Part shown: piece by piece, positions 1 to 8,628 of the stretch
Layout: the number at the start of each line of letters is the position of its first letter
How positions within the stretch are numbered: the stretch's first letter is position 1
Notes under the pieces: model-generated
Told to the model about the DNA's origin: nothing
The model's database searches: none
The model's input: only the letters and a program-made list of their open reading frames with translations
Made by a program: the position numbers and the translations under genes
Origin: JBGPEQ01 sp050180895
GTDB lineage: Bacteria; Pseudomonadota; Alphaproteobacteria; Dongiales; Dongiaceae
Assembly (NCBI GenBank): GCA_050180895.1
Contig: JBFXDS010000013.1
Span: 48,233 to 112,232 of the forward strand
DNA: 64,000 nt
Direction of reading: 5' to 3'

Positions 1-1
1 G

Positions 2-1096
2 GGCAAGCTGTGCGATCTCATGATCGGCGACAGCCAATGGATCGGCGGCGGCGCCACCTACGGCCACTACGTCAAGCTCAACGACTTCTTCGCCCAGAAC
101 GGCATCTCCATGGACGACTTCCTGCCGGCCACGGTCTATGCCTACTCGACCTGGCCCAAGGGCGCGCCCGAATACTGGGCCCTGCCGGCGATGGGCGATG
201 CGCTGGGGTGGATCTACCGCAAGGACTGGTTCGCGCGGCCGGAGCTGCAGGCCGAGTTCAAGGCCAAGTACGGCCACGACCTCGCCCCGCCGAAGAACTG
301 GGACGAGCTGAAGCAGATCGCGGAGTTCTTCCAGGGCCGCGAGATCGACGGCAAGAAGGTCTACGGCGCCGCCATCTACACGGAGCGCGGCTCCGAAGGC
401 ATCACCATGGGCGTCACCTCCGCGCTCTATTCCTGGGGCTTCAAATACCAGGACCCGAACAACCCGTATCACATGGAGGGGTTCGTCAACAGCCCGGACG
501 CCGTGGCGGGGCTCGAGTTCTACAAGAGCCTGTTCAAATGCTGTACGCCGCCGGGGCACACCGACGCCTACATGACCGCCAACCTCGACGCCTACAAGTC
601 GGGCCAGGTGGCCATGCAGATGAACTGGTTCGCCTTCATGCCCGGCATCGCCAAGGACGAGGACGTCGGCGGCGACAAGTCCGGCTTCTTCGTCAACCCG
701 CCGGAGAAGATCGAGGCCTCCACGCTCGGCGGCCAGGGCATCTCGGTCGTCGCCTATTCCGACAAGCAGGACCTGGCGCTCGAATACATCAAGTGGTTCG
801 CCGACCCGGAGGTGCAGAAGAAGTGGTGGTCGCTGGGCGGCTATTCCTGCCACAAGGCCGTGCTCGAGGACCCGAACTTCCCCAACACGGCGCCCTTCGC
901 CGCCGACTTCCTGAAGGCGATGAGCGGCGTGCAGGACTTCTGGCAGGAGCCGACCTACGCCGAGCTCATGCAGGCGATGCAGAAGCGGGTGCATGACTTC
1001 GTCGTCGCCGACGTCGGCACGGCGCAGGAAGCGCTCGACAAGCTGATCGAGGACTGGACGCAAGTCTTCGTCGACGACGGCAAGCTGACCCAATAG
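2..1096 (+). CDS. ABC transporter substrate-binding protein, CUT1 sugar/polyol type (5' truncated by window)
   Basis: This is the periplasmic binding protein of the importer encoded downstream. The reading frame is open to the window edge, so the N-terminus and signal peptide lie outside; about 364 residues of the C-terminal part are present. The visible part has the look of a type-I sugar-binding protein: a hinge-region aromatic cluster (ALPAMGDALGWIYRKDWF), GFVNSPDAVAGLEFYKSL, and a closing helix region near KWFADPEVQKKWW. It precedes two MalF/MalG-like permeases and two MalK-like ATPases, so a CUT1 family assignment is safe. The ligand is not readable from sequence. The downstream dihydroxyacetone kinase genes suggest glycerol, dihydroxyacetone or a polyol that yields dihydroxyacetone (inference). 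A palindromic repeat lies in the 255-bp gap before the first permease. Confidence 0.9.
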   Translation, partial: GKLCDLMIGDSQWIGGGATYGHYVKLNDFFAQNGISMDDFLPATVYAYSTWPKGAPEYWALPAMGDALGWIYRKDWFARPELQAEFKAKYGHDLAPPKNWDELKQIAEFFQGREIDGKKVYGAAIYTERGSEGITMGVTSALYSWGFKYQDPNNPYHMEGFVNSPDAVAGLEFYKSLFKCCTPPGHTDAYMTANLDAYKSGQVAMQMNWFAFMPGIAKDEDVGGDKSGFFVNPPEKIEASTLGGQGISVVAYSDKQDLALEYIKWFADPEVQKKWWSLGGYSCHKAVLEDPNFPNTAPFAADFLKAMSGVQDFWQEPTYAELMQAMQKRVHDFVVADVGTAQEALDKLIEDWTQVFVDDGKLTQ

Positions 1097-1251
1097 CATT
1101 GCCGACGTGACCGGATCGCACCCGGCCGGTCGAAAGGCCGGCCGGGCGGCGCTCCGGCCTAGCTTCGCCGCTGCGATCCATGTACCCATCGGAACATTCG
1201 TCAGTGCGCGATTGCATTCGGGAGCACGGGAAAAAATGTTGGATCGGCGCC

Positions 1252-1336
1252 GTGCGTCCTTCGACAGGCTCAGGATGAGGGACTTTCTTCGTGCCACAAA
1301 GATCGCACCTCATCCTGAGCCTGTCGAAGGACGCAC
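1252..1336. repeat. Dispersed palindromic repeat, copy 1
   Basis: Two 29-bp arms at 1252-1280 and 1308-1336 are exact reverse complements of each other; the left arm begins GTGCGTCCTTCGACAGGC. The 27-bp centre contains GTGCCACAAAG, which recurs in other copies. It lies in the gap between the binding-protein gene and the first permease gene and would form a strong hairpin in the operon transcript. Such a hairpin could lower downstream expression relative to the binding protein or protect its 3' end (inference). Confidence 0.9.
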
Positions 1337-1351
1337 AACGGCTGTGCAACG

Positions 1352-2308
1352 ATGACTGACACCGCCACCACCTCCTCGATCGGCGCGCGGCCGCAGGCGG
1401 CGGCGATGGCGGCCCATCTCAGCCGCCGCCTGTCCGACCGGGCGATCACCTGGATCTTCATCACGCCGACGATCCTGCTGCTGCTGGCGATCAACATCTT
1501 CCCGCTGCTGTGGGCGATCTATCTGAGCTTCACCAACTACCGGGCGAACCGGCCGGGCGTGCCGATCCAATGGGTCGGGCTGCGCAACTACCAGACGATC
1601 CTCGGCAACGAGGACATCTGGGGCTATCTGCAGGTCACCGCCCATTTCGTCTTCTGGTCGATCCTGCTGCAGGTGGTGCTCGGCTTCGGGCTGGCGCTGC
1701 TGATCAACAAGCGCTTCCGCGGCCACGCCACGCTGACGACTCTGATCCTGCTGCCGATGATGCTGTCGCCGGCCGTGGTCGGCGTGTTCTGGACCTACCT
1801 GTTCCAGCCGCAGAACGGCATCTTCAACTACATCGTCGAGTTCTTCACCGGCATCGGCGCCGCCGACTTCACCATGATCGGCAGCGTCGCCCTGGCGCCC
1901 TGGTCGATCGTCCTGGTCGATACCTGGATGTGGACGCCCTATGTGATGCTCATCTGCCTCGCCGGCCTGCGCTCGATCCCCGACTACATCTACGAGGCGG
2001 CGGAGGTGGACCGCGCCTCGGCCTGGCGTCAGTTCTGGCACATCACCGTGCCGATGGTGCTGCCGTTCCTGATGCTGGCCGTACTGTTCCGCGCCATCGA
2101 GAACTTCAAGATGTTCGACATGGTGGTGGAGCTGACCTCCGGCGGCCCCGGCTCGGTCACCGAGCTCGCCTCCATCAACCTCAAGCGCGAGGCGTTCGAG
2201 AAGTGGCGCACCGGCTTCAGCTCCGCCTTCGCCATCATCCTGTTCGTGACGGTGTTCGGCGCGGCGAACATCTACGTCAAGGTGCTGAACAAGGTGAAGC
2301 AGCGATGA
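1352..2308 (+). CDS. Carbohydrate ABC transporter permease, MalF/UgpA-like
   Basis: First inner-membrane channel subunit of the CUT1 importer, 318 aa. The N-terminus is a cytoplasmic segment of about 30 residues followed by hydrophobic helices starting at WIFITPTILLLLAINIFPLL. The EAA loop that docks onto the ATPase is visible as YEAAEVDRASAWRQFWHITVPM. The length and six-helix pattern match the MalF-like family without the large periplasmic insert of E. coli MalF. The ATG start follows the palindromic repeat directly. The gene ends in an ATGA overlap with the next permease, which indicates translational coupling. Confidence 0.93.
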   Translation: MTDTATTSSIGARPQAAAMAAHLSRRLSDRAITWIFITPTILLLLAINIFPLLWAIYLSFTNYRANRPGVPIQWVGLRNYQTILGNEDIWGYLQVTAHFVFWSILLQVVLGFGLALLINKRFRGHATLTTLILLPMMLSPAVVGVFWTYLFQPQNGIFNYIVEFFTGIGAADFTMIGSVALAPWSIVLVDTWMWTPYVMLICLAGLRSIPDYIYEAAEVDRASAWRQFWHITVPMVLPFLMLAVLFRAIENFKMFDMVVELTSGGPGSVTELASINLKREAFEKWRTGFSSAFAIILFVTVFGAANIYVKVLNKVKQR

Positions 2309-3264
2309 GCGCCGTCGCCCTCGACACCAGCCGCTCGGCCGCCGAGCCTTCGGCGCTCGGCCGGCGCATCGCCGCCGCCGCCGTCGTGCTCTACGCCGTC
2401 GTGACCTTGATCCCGCTCGTGTGGATCTTCCTCACCGGCTTCAAGACGCCGCCGGATTCCATCGCCTATCCGCCGAAGGTAGTGTTCGACCCGTCGCTCG
2501 AGGGCTACGTCAACGTCTTCACCACGCGCACCCGGCAGACGCCGGACTATCTGCAGAGCCTGCCGCCGGCGGAGACCTGGTACGACGCGCTGGTGCGCAA
2601 GCGGAACATGGTCATCGCCGGCCCTTCGCCCTTCGGCCAGCGCTACATGAACTCGCTGATCGTCGGCTTCGGCTCGACCTTCCTGGCGGTGTTCCTGGGC
2701 ACGCTGGCGGCCTACGGCTTCTCGCGCTTCAAGGTGCCGCTGAAGGACGACCTGCTGTTCTTCATCCTGTCGACGCGCATGATGCCGCCGATCGCCGTGG
2801 CCATCCCGATCTTCCTGATGTACCGCACGCTCGGCCTCTCCGACACCCATCTCGGCCTGATCATCCTCTACACCGCGGTCAACGTCAGCCTCGCCGTCTG
2901 GCTGCTCAAGGGCTTCATCGACGAGATCCCGCGCGAGTACGAGGAGGCGGCGATGATCGACGGCTACACGCGCTTCCAGGCGTTCCGCAAGGTCGTGCTG
3001 CCGCAGGCGGCGACCGGCATCGCGGCGACGGCGATCTTCTGCCTGATCTTCTCCTGGAACGAGTATGCCTTCTCGCTGCTGCTGACCAGCGGCACGGCGC
3101 AGACGGCGCCGCCCTTCATCCCGACCATCATCGGCGAGGGCGGCCTCGACTGGCCCGCGGTCGGCGCCGGCACGACGCTGTTCCTGCTGCCGATCGTCAT
3201 CTTCACCGTGCTGCTGCGCAAGCACCTGCTGCGCGGCATCACCTTCGGCGCGGTGCGCAAATGA
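2305..3264 (+). CDS. Carbohydrate ABC transporter permease, MalG/UgpE-like
   Basis: Second channel subunit of the importer, 319 aa. The ATG overlaps the stop of the previous permease by 4 bases. The first helix is near residues 20-45 (VVLYAVVTLIPLVWIFLTGF). The EAA motif is YEEAAMIDGYTRFQAFRKVVLP, and the C-terminus is short and basic as in MalG relatives. A periplasmic stretch after the first helix (about residues 60-110) carries a segment rich in Pro and charged residues. The gene is followed with another ATGA overlap by a 58-residue membrane protein, so the two may be translated together. Confidence 0.93.
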   Translation: MSAVALDTSRSAAEPSALGRRIAAAAVVLYAVVTLIPLVWIFLTGFKTPPDSIAYPPKVVFDPSLEGYVNVFTTRTRQTPDYLQSLPPAETWYDALVRKRNMVIAGPSPFGQRYMNSLIVGFGSTFLAVFLGTLAAYGFSRFKVPLKDDLLFFILSTRMMPPIAVAIPIFLMYRTLGLSDTHLGLIILYTAVNVSLAVWLLKGFIDEIPREYEEAAMIDGYTRFQAFRKVVLPQAATGIAATAIFCLIFSWNEYAFSLLLTSGTAQTAPPFIPTIIGEGGLDWPAVGAGTTLFLLPIVIFTVLLRKHLLRGITFGAVRK

Positions 3265-3437
3265 CGCTCCGCCGCATCTTCCGCCGCGGTCCCTGGGAGA
3301 ACGCGGCGACGGCGCTGATCGGCGTCGGCGTGATCGCGCTGATGCAGCCGTTCTCGCTGACGCTCTACACCTACTCCTTCGTCACCATCCTCGCGGGCAC
3401 GGTCATGTTCGTGATCGTCAGCCATTTCCCGGAGTGA
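3261..3437 (+). CDS. Small membrane protein of the ABC importer operon (58 aa)
   Basis: A 58-residue protein with a basic N-terminus (MTLRRIFRRGPWENAA) and two predicted membrane helices, about residues 15-30 (ATALIGVGVIALMQPF) and 34-54 (LYTYSFVTILAGTVMFVIVS). It starts in an ATGA overlap with the permease stop and ends 6 bases before the first ATPase start, so it is a translated operon member and not a chance frame. Glycerol-type ABC importers of rhizobia also carry a small membrane protein gene beside two permeases and two ATPases. This protein could be the counterpart, but I cannot show homology by eye. A helper or stabiliser of the permease pair is a reasonable guess. Confidence 0.8.
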   Translation: MTLRRIFRRGPWENAATALIGVGVIALMQPFSLTLYTYSFVTILAGTVMFVIVSHFPE

Positions 3438-3443
3438 TTCGCC

Positions 3444-4541
3444 GTGGCGGAGATCCGGGTCGAGAACCTGCACAAGAGCTTCGGCGACTTCACGGCGGTG
3501 AAGAGCTCGAACCTGACCGTCGGCAATGGCGAGTTCTTCGTGCTGCTCGGCCCCTCCGGCTGCGGCAAGACGACGACCCTGCGGATGATCGCCGGCCTCG
3601 AGCTGCCGACCTCCGGCCGCATCCTGCTCGACGGCGAGGACGTGGCGTTCCGGCGCGCCCGCGAGCGCGACATCGCCTTCGTCTTCCAGCTCTTCGCCCT
3701 CTATCCGCACATGACCGTGCGCCAGAACATCGCCTTCCCGCTCAAGTGCCAGGGCATGGGCCGGGCGGAGCGCAACCGGCGCGTCGCCGAGACCGGGCGG
3801 CTGCTGCGCATCGACCATCTGCTGGACCAGCCGGTGTCGCGGCTGTCGGGCGGCGACCGCCAGCGGGTGGCGCTCGGCCGCGCCATCGTGCGCCAGCCGA
3901 AGGCGTTCCTGATGGACGAGCCGCTCGGCGCCCTCGACGCCGAGTTCCGCCAGCTCATGTGCCAGGAGTTGCGGGCGCTGCACGACCGCATGGGCGCCAC
4001 CACCGTCTATGTGACGCACGACCAGCTCGAGGCCATGGCCATGGCCGACAAGATCGCGATCATGAATCACGGCATCGTCGAGCAGTTCGGCGCGCCGCAG
4101 GAGATCTACGACCGGCCGGCCAGCATGTTCGTCGCCGACTTCATCGGCTCGCCGCCGATGAACTTCCTGCGCTTCACCGGCGCCGTCGCCGCCGGCGCCA
4201 CGTCGGTCCGCGTGAACGGCGCCGACATCCCCGTGCCGGCGATCGACGAGAGCCGCGCCGCGGGCGAGATGGCGCTGGGCGTGCGGCCGGAGCATATCCG
4301 CTTCGACGACGGCAGCGGCCTGCGCGGCCGCGTGTTCGGCTCGGAATATCTGGGGACCACGCAGATCGTCACCGTCGAGACGAGCCATGGCCGGGTCAAG
4401 GCGCGCATCCCCTCCGGCGTCGCCGTGCGCACGGGCGAAACCATCGGGCTCAGTTTCCGGACGCCGCGGCTGTCGGTATTCGATGCCGAGAGCGGCCGCG
4501 CGTTGCGCACCCGCCCCTCGGCGGAGGCCGCCCGTGGCTGA
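3444..4541 (+). CDS. ABC transporter ATP-binding protein 1, MalK/UgpC-like
   Basis: Cytoplasmic ATPase subunit, 365 aa, starting with GTG (MAEIRVENLHKSFGDF). Walker A is GPSGCGKTT near residue 38, the Q-loop region FVFQLFALYPH, the signature LSGGDRQRVALGRA, Walker B AFLMDEPLGALD and the H-loop YVTHDQLEAMAMAD. The regulatory C-terminal OB-fold domain (about residues 240-360) identifies the CUT1/MalK class. The signature has Asp where most family members have Gln or Glu (LSGGD). It overlaps the second ATPase gene by 8 bases. Two distinct ATPases beside one permease pair suggest an asymmetric heterodimer, as in glycerol-type importers. Confidence 0.93.
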   Translation: MAEIRVENLHKSFGDFTAVKSSNLTVGNGEFFVLLGPSGCGKTTTLRMIAGLELPTSGRILLDGEDVAFRRARERDIAFVFQLFALYPHMTVRQNIAFPLKCQGMGRAERNRRVAETGRLLRIDHLLDQPVSRLSGGDRQRVALGRAIVRQPKAFLMDEPLGALDAEFRQLMCQELRALHDRMGATTVYVTHDQLEAMAMADKIAIMNHGIVEQFGAPQEIYDRPASMFVADFIGSPPMNFLRFTGAVAAGATSVRVNGADIPVPAIDESRAAGEMALGVRPEHIRFDDGSGLRGRVFGSEYLGTTQIVTVETSHGRVKARIPSGVAVRTGETIGLSFRTPRLSVFDAESGRALRTRPSAEAARG

Positions 4542-5550
4542 GATTCGCGCACAGGGCCTCAGCAAATCGTTCGGCCCGGTCGCGGCCGTGCAGTCGCTCG
4601 ACCTGACGGTGCCAGACGGCGGCTTCGTCGTCCTGCTCGGCCCGACCGGGGCGGGAAAGACGACGACGCTGCGGCTGGTCGCCGGACTGGAGCAGCCGGA
4701 CGCCGGCACCGTCGCCATCGGCGGCCAGGATGCCACGGCGCTGCCGCCGGCGGCCCGCGACATCGCCTTCGTCTTCCAGCAATACTCGCTCTATCCGCAC
4801 CTCACCGTGTTCGACAACCTGGCCTTTCCGCTGCGCTCGCCGGCGCGGCGGCTGCCGGAGGATGCGATCCGGCGCCGCGTGCAGGAGGTGGCGGAGCTGC
4901 TGCGCATCCCGCACAAGCTGAAGAACAAGGCGACGCAGCTCTCCGGCGGCGAGATGCAGCGGGTCGCCATCGGCCGGGCGCTGGTGCGCCAGCCGGCGGC
5001 CTATCTGATGGACGAGCCGCTCTCCTCGCTCGACGCCAAGCTGCGCGCCGAGCTGCGGCTGGAGCTGAAGCGCATCCAGCAGGACCTCGGCGCCACCGTG
5101 CTCTATGTGACGCACGACCAGATCGAGGCCATGACCATGGCGACGCATATCGGCGTGCTGCGCGAGGGCCGCCTCGTCCAGTTCGGGACGCCGCGGCAGA
5201 TCTACGAGGACCCCGTCGACGCTTACGTCGCCACGCGGCTCGGCATTCCCCGCATCAACCTGCTGCCGGTGGGCGCCGTTTCGGTGCCGGCCCCGGCGGG
5301 CGCCGCGACGGTCGGCGCGCGGACCGAGCATATCCGGCTGATCGAGCGGCCGACCAACGGGACGACCGTGGGGCTGGTGCAGCGGCTGGAGCATCTGGGC
5401 GACCAGAGCCATCTGCATCTGCAGGTCGGCGAGCGGACCATGGTCCTGCTGGTGGAGGGCCACAGCGCCTTGAAACAGGGCGACTCGCTGGGTATCGAAC
5501 TGCAGCAGCCGCTGTTCTTCGACGCGGACGGCCGGCGGGTGGGGACGTAG
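4534..5550 (+). CDS. ABC transporter ATP-binding protein 2, MalK/UgpC-like
   Basis: Second ATPase of the importer, 338 aa. I chose the GTG at 4534 (MAEIRAQGLSKSFGPV) because it aligns with the N-terminus of the first ATPase and overlaps its stop; an upstream in-frame extension would be coded inside the neighbouring gene. Walker A GPTGAGKTT, Q-loop FVFQQYSLYPH, signature LSGGEMQRVAIGRA, Walker B AYLMDEPLSSLD and H-loop YVTHDQIEAMTMAT are all intact, so neither ATPase looks degenerate. The C-terminal regulatory domain is shorter than in ATPase 1. A repeat-bearing gap of 184 bases separates it from dhaL. Confidence 0.93.
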   Translation: MAEIRAQGLSKSFGPVAAVQSLDLTVPDGGFVVLLGPTGAGKTTTLRLVAGLEQPDAGTVAIGGQDATALPPAARDIAFVFQQYSLYPHLTVFDNLAFPLRSPARRLPEDAIRRRVQEVAELLRIPHKLKNKATQLSGGEMQRVAIGRALVRQPAAYLMDEPLSSLDAKLRAELRLELKRIQQDLGATVLYVTHDQIEAMTMATHIGVLREGRLVQFGTPRQIYEDPVDAYVATRLGIPRINLLPVGAVSVPAPAGAATVGARTEHIRLIERPTNGTTVGLVQRLEHLGDQSHLHLQVGERTMVLLVEGHSALKQGDSLGIELQQPLFFDADGRRVGT

Positions 5551-5616
5551 GCAGCATGACCGGCAAAAAGAGACTTGGCACGCGGAGAGACGCGGAGAAA
5601 TCGTTGCAGGCGCGCG

Positions 5617-5701
5617 GTGCGTCCTTCGACAAGCTCAGGATGAGGGAGAATTTTGGTGGCACAAAGAAATCCCCTCATCCTGAGCTTGTCGAAGGACGCA
5701 C
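5617..5701. repeat. Dispersed palindromic repeat, copy 2
   Basis: The arms at 5617-5645 and 5673-5701 are exact reverse complements. They differ from copy 1 by a compensated change (AAGCTC with GAGCTT, against AGGCTC with GAGCCT), so both arms changed together and pairing is kept. The centre reads TTTTGGTGGCACAAAG. Just upstream, 5580-5600 has a short direct repeat built on ACGCGGAGA. The copy separates the transporter half from the dihydroxyacetone kinase half of the operon. Confidence 0.9.
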
Positions 5702-5734
5702 CTTGCTGATCCCCGTCTCTTGCCGGAGGTTCAG

Positions 5735-6352
5735 ATGACCGCGGACGTTCACGACCTCCGGCGCCGGCTCATCAAGACCGTGGCGGAGCGGGTCGTCGCG
5801 CATGCGGAGGAGCTGACGGCGCTCGATCAGGCGATCGGCGACGGCGACCATGGCATCAACATGAAGCGGGGGTTGGACGCCGTGCTGGCCGATCTCGACA
5901 CGCTCGCGGAGAAGCCGCTGGGCGAGGCCCTGAAGGCCGCCGGCATGCATCTCGTCACCAAGGTCGGCGGCGCCTCCGGCCCGCTCTACGGCACCCTGTT
6001 CATGAGCCTGGGCAAGGGCCTGGCCGACATTCCCGACCGCGCGCAACTGGCGGGCGCGTTCCGCGCCGCCTTCGACGCGGTCAAGGCGCGCGGCAAGTCG
6101 GATATCGGGATGAAGACGATGCTGGACGTGCTGGGGCCGGTGGCCGATGCGCTGGAGGCCGGCGGCGACGGCCTGACCGCGACCCTGCGGCAGCGCGCGG
6201 CCGATGCGGCCGCGGCGACCGCGCCGCTGCAGGCCATCCGCGGCCGCGCCTCGTTCCTGGGCGAGCGCTCGAAGGGCCATGTCGATCCCGGCGCCCGCTC
6301 GAGCCAGCTCATGATCGAGGCCGTCTGTGACGCGATCGAGGGGCGGGCATGA
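5735..6352 (+). CDS. dhaL: Dihydroxyacetone kinase subunit DhaL (ADP-binding)
   Basis: Nucleotide-carrying subunit of the PTS-dependent dihydroxyacetone kinase, 205 aa. In this system DhaL keeps a bound ADP that is re-phosphorylated by DhaM and passes the phosphate to dihydroxyacetone held by DhaK. The Mg-ADP binding signature DQAIGDGDHG is at residues 31-40, and GGASGPLYGT and the C-terminal HVDPGARSS also match the family. I chose ATG 5735 because GGAGG sits 7 bases upstream; a start 15 bases earlier is possible. It overlaps dhaM by ATGA. Confidence 0.95.
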   Translation: MTADVHDLRRRLIKTVAERVVAHAEELTALDQAIGDGDHGINMKRGLDAVLADLDTLAEKPLGEALKAAGMHLVTKVGGASGPLYGTLFMSLGKGLADIPDRAQLAGAFRAAFDAVKARGKSDIGMKTMLDVLGPVADALEAGGDGLTATLRQRAADAAAATAPLQAIRGRASFLGERSKGHVDPGARSSQLMIEAVCDAIEGRA

Positions 6353-6738
6353 GCCAGGTCGTCGGCATCGTCATCGTCTCGCACTCGCCGGACGTCGCCC
6401 GCGGCGCCGCCGCCATGGTGCGGCAGATGGTCGGCGACGAGGTGCCCTGCGCCTTCACCGGCGGCAACCCGGCGGGCGACCTCGGCACCGATCCCATCAA
6501 GATCCGCGAGGCCATCGACTCGATCTGGAGCGAGGCGGGAGTCGCGGTGTTCGTCGATCTCGGCGGCGCCGAGATGAACGCGGAGATGGCGGTCGAGATG
6601 CTGGACCCGGCGCGCGGCGAGCGGGTGCGCATCTGCAACGCGCCGGTGGTCGAGGGCGCGGTGATCGCGGCGACGGAAGCCGCGGGCGGCTCGTCGCTGG
6701 AGCAGGTCTGCGCGACCGCGGAGGAGCTGTCGCCATGA
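6349..6738 (+). CDS. dhaM: DhaM EIIA domain, PTS mannose-type phosphocarrier for Dha kinase
   Basis: A stand-alone EIIA domain of 129 aa. It takes phosphate from HPr on a histidine (His12 in IVIVSHSPDVARG) and gives it to the ADP of DhaL. The Rossmann-like EIIA-Man fold is supported by AVFVDLGGAEMNAEMAVEML and the C-terminal NAPVVEGAV segment. In E. coli, DhaM is a fusion of EIIA, HPr and part of EI. Here only the EIIA part is in this gene and the other two domains follow as separate genes. Its start overlaps the dhaL stop and its stop overlaps the HPr start, both by four bases. Confidence 0.93.
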   Translation: MSQVVGIVIVSHSPDVARGAAAMVRQMVGDEVPCAFTGGNPAGDLGTDPIKIREAIDSIWSEAGVAVFVDLGGAEMNAEMAVEMLDPARGERVRICNAPVVEGAVIAATEAAGGSSLEQVCATAEELSP

Positions 6739-7025
6739 CCGCCGTCACCGCGAGCGTCACCATCACCCACCCCATCGGGCTGCATGCGCGGCCGGCGGTG
6801 AAGCTGACCAAGCTGGCCAAGTCCTTCGCGGCGGAGATCCGCCTGCGCGGCTCACCGGACGGCGAGTGGGTCGACGCCAAGAGCATCGTCAAGGTGATGG
6901 GGCTGAAGCTGCGGACGGGAACGGTGCTGGAGCTGGAGGCCAAGGGCGAAGCCGCCGCGCCGGCGCTGGCGGCGCTGAGCGCCCTGGTCGAGCGGAACTT
7001 CGATGAAGCCGCGGCCGGCAGCTGA
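6735..7025 (+). CDS. HPr-family phosphocarrier dedicated to the Dha PTS
   Basis: A 96-aa HPr. The phosphorylatable His17 is in THPIGLHARPAVKLTKLAKSF. A serine in the position corresponding to the regulatory site of Gram-positive HPr is present (DAKSIVKVMGL). It lies between dhaM and an EI gene in the same tightly overlapping operon, so its likely partners are those two proteins and not the regulatory PTS encoded at 52.6-55.1 kb. The start is fixed by the ATGA overlap with dhaM; the 3' end overlaps the EI gene by 23 bases. Confidence 0.93.
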   Translation: MTAVTASVTITHPIGLHARPAVKLTKLAKSFAAEIRLRGSPDGEWVDAKSIVKVMGLKLRTGTVLELEAKGEAAAPALAALSALVERNFDEAAAGS

Positions 7026-8628
7026 GCAGACCTATCGCGGCGAGCCCGCTTCCCCCGGTCTGGCCATGGGCGCGCTGGTACGGCTGGCGCCGCGCGTGCG
7101 CGCCGTCGATGATGCCAACGAATCGCCGGCGGCGGCGAAGAGCCGGCTGGAGGCCGCGATCGCACAGGCGAAGGAGGAGTTGTCGGCCCTCGTCGCCGCC
7201 AACGACGCCATGGGCGCCGACATCCTGGAATTCCAGCTCGCATTGCTGGACGACCCGACGCTCGCCGAGGCCGCCATCCTGGCGATCGACCAGGGCAGCG
7301 GGGCGACCGGCGCCTTGGCCGCGGCGGTCGGCGAGCAGATCGCCGTCTACGAGAGCGCCGAGGACGATTATTTCCGCGCCCGCGCCGCCGACCTGACGGA
7401 TCTCCGCGACCGCGTGATCGGCGCGCTGAGCGGCACCAGCGATACGCCGCAGCAAGCCCTGCCGGACAGCGCGATCCTCCTGGCCGACGACATGACGCCC
7501 TCGGTGTTCCTGTCGTTCGACTGGCAGCGGCTGGGCGGCGCCGCCCTGGTGGCGGGCAGCCGCGCCAGCCATGTCGCCATGCTGGCGCGCGCGCGGGGCG
7601 TGCCGCTGCTCACCGGCCTCGGCGCCGAGCCGGCCCTGGCCGACGACGCCGTGCTCGACGCGCAGGACGGCCTGCTCGTGCTGTCGCCGGGTCAGGCGAC
7701 GCGCGCGCGCTATGCCGACCGGATCGCCGCGGCGCAGGACCTGGACCGGCGCGCGCAGGACGCACTGTCGCGTCCGGCAGCGACGGCGGCGGGCGAGCGC
7801 ATCGAGACGATGGTCAATGTCGACGATCCCGCCGCGGTCAGCGACGCGATCCTGCAGGCGAGCGACGGCGTCGGGCTGATGCGCACGGAGTTCCTGTTCA
7901 TCGGCCGCCCGCGGCTGCCGAGCGAAGAAGAGCAGTACGCGGCCTATGCCGGCCTCCTCGACCGCCTGGGCGGCAAGCCGGCCGTCATCCGCACGCTCGA
8001 CGTCGGCGGCGACAAGCCGCTGCCCGGTATCAACCTGGCAGCGGAGAGCAACCCGTTCCTCGGCCTGCGGGGAATCCGTCTGTGCCTGGAAAAACCGGAG
8101 CTGTTCCGCCCGCAGGTGCGCGCGCTGCTGCGCGCCGCCGTCGGCTGGCCGCTGCGCGTCATGCTGCCGATGGTCGCGACCGCCGGCGAGGTGGCGGAAG
8201 CGCGGACGGTGTTTGCCGAGGTTCTGGCCGAGCTGCAGCGCGCGGGCGTGCCCGCCGCCATGCCGCCGCTCGGCATCATGGTGGAAACGCCGGCGGCGGC
8301 CATCGCCATCGACCTGATCGACGTGGATTTCTACTCCATCGGCAGCAACGACCTGACGCAATACGTCATGGCGGCGTCGCGCGACGGCGGCGGGCGCGTG
8401 GCGGCGCTGAACGATCCCGGCCATCCGGCCGTGCTGCGCCTGATCCGGCAGGTGGTCGCTCACGGCGCGGCCGCGGGCAAGCCGGTCTCGCTGTGCGGCG
8501 ACATGGCCTCCGATCCCGCGCTGGCAAAGCAGCTGCTCGCCGCCGGACTGCGGCGCCTCTCGGTGGCGCCGGCCGCGCTCGGCCGCGTCAAGCTGGCGAT
8601 CGCCGCCATGGGGCCGGCCGATGGCTGA
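7003..8628 (+). CDS. Phosphoenolpyruvate-protein phosphotransferase (EI) of the Dha PTS
   Basis: Enzyme I, 541 aa, transfers phosphate from PEP to HPr. The phosphohistidine is His190 in GSRASHVAMLARARG. The PEP-binding barrel shows GLMRTEFLFIGR, RTLDVGGDKPLPG and GSNDLTQYVMAASRD, and the conserved cysteine region LCGDMASDP is close to the C-terminus. It is shorter than the usual 570-575 aa because the N-terminal HPr-binding region is compact. The start overlaps the HPr gene. A complete EI with HPr and EIIA in one operon makes the kinase independent of the general PTS. Confidence 0.94.
   Translation: MKPRPAAEQTYRGEPASPGLAMGALVRLAPRVRAVDDANESPAAAKSRLEAAIAQAKEELSALVAANDAMGADILEFQLALLDDPTLAEAAILAIDQGSGATGALAAAVGEQIAVYESAEDDYFRARAADLTDLRDRVIGALSGTSDTPQQALPDSAILLADDMTPSVFLSFDWQRLGGAALVAGSRASHVAMLARARGVPLLTGLGAEPALADDAVLDAQDGLLVLSPGQATRARYADRIAAAQDLDRRAQDALSRPAATAAGERIETMVNVDDPAAVSDAILQASDGVGLMRTEFLFIGRPRLPSEEEQYAAYAGLLDRLGGKPAVIRTLDVGGDKPLPGINLAAESNPFLGLRGIRLCLEKPELFRPQVRALLRAAVGWPLRVMLPMVATAGEVAEARTVFAEVLAELQRAGVPAAMPPLGIMVETPAAAIAIDLIDVDFYSIGSNDLTQYVMAASRDGGGRVAALNDPGHPAVLRLIRQVVAHGAAAGKPVSLCGDMASDPALAKQLLAAGLRRLSVAPAALGRVKLAIAAMGPADG

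Noticed and set aside
2..5550. Firm assignment of the importer as glycerol-specific
   Set aside because: Two ATPases, two permeases and a small membrane protein match glycerol importers in gene content, but the visible binding protein part gives no ligand signature.
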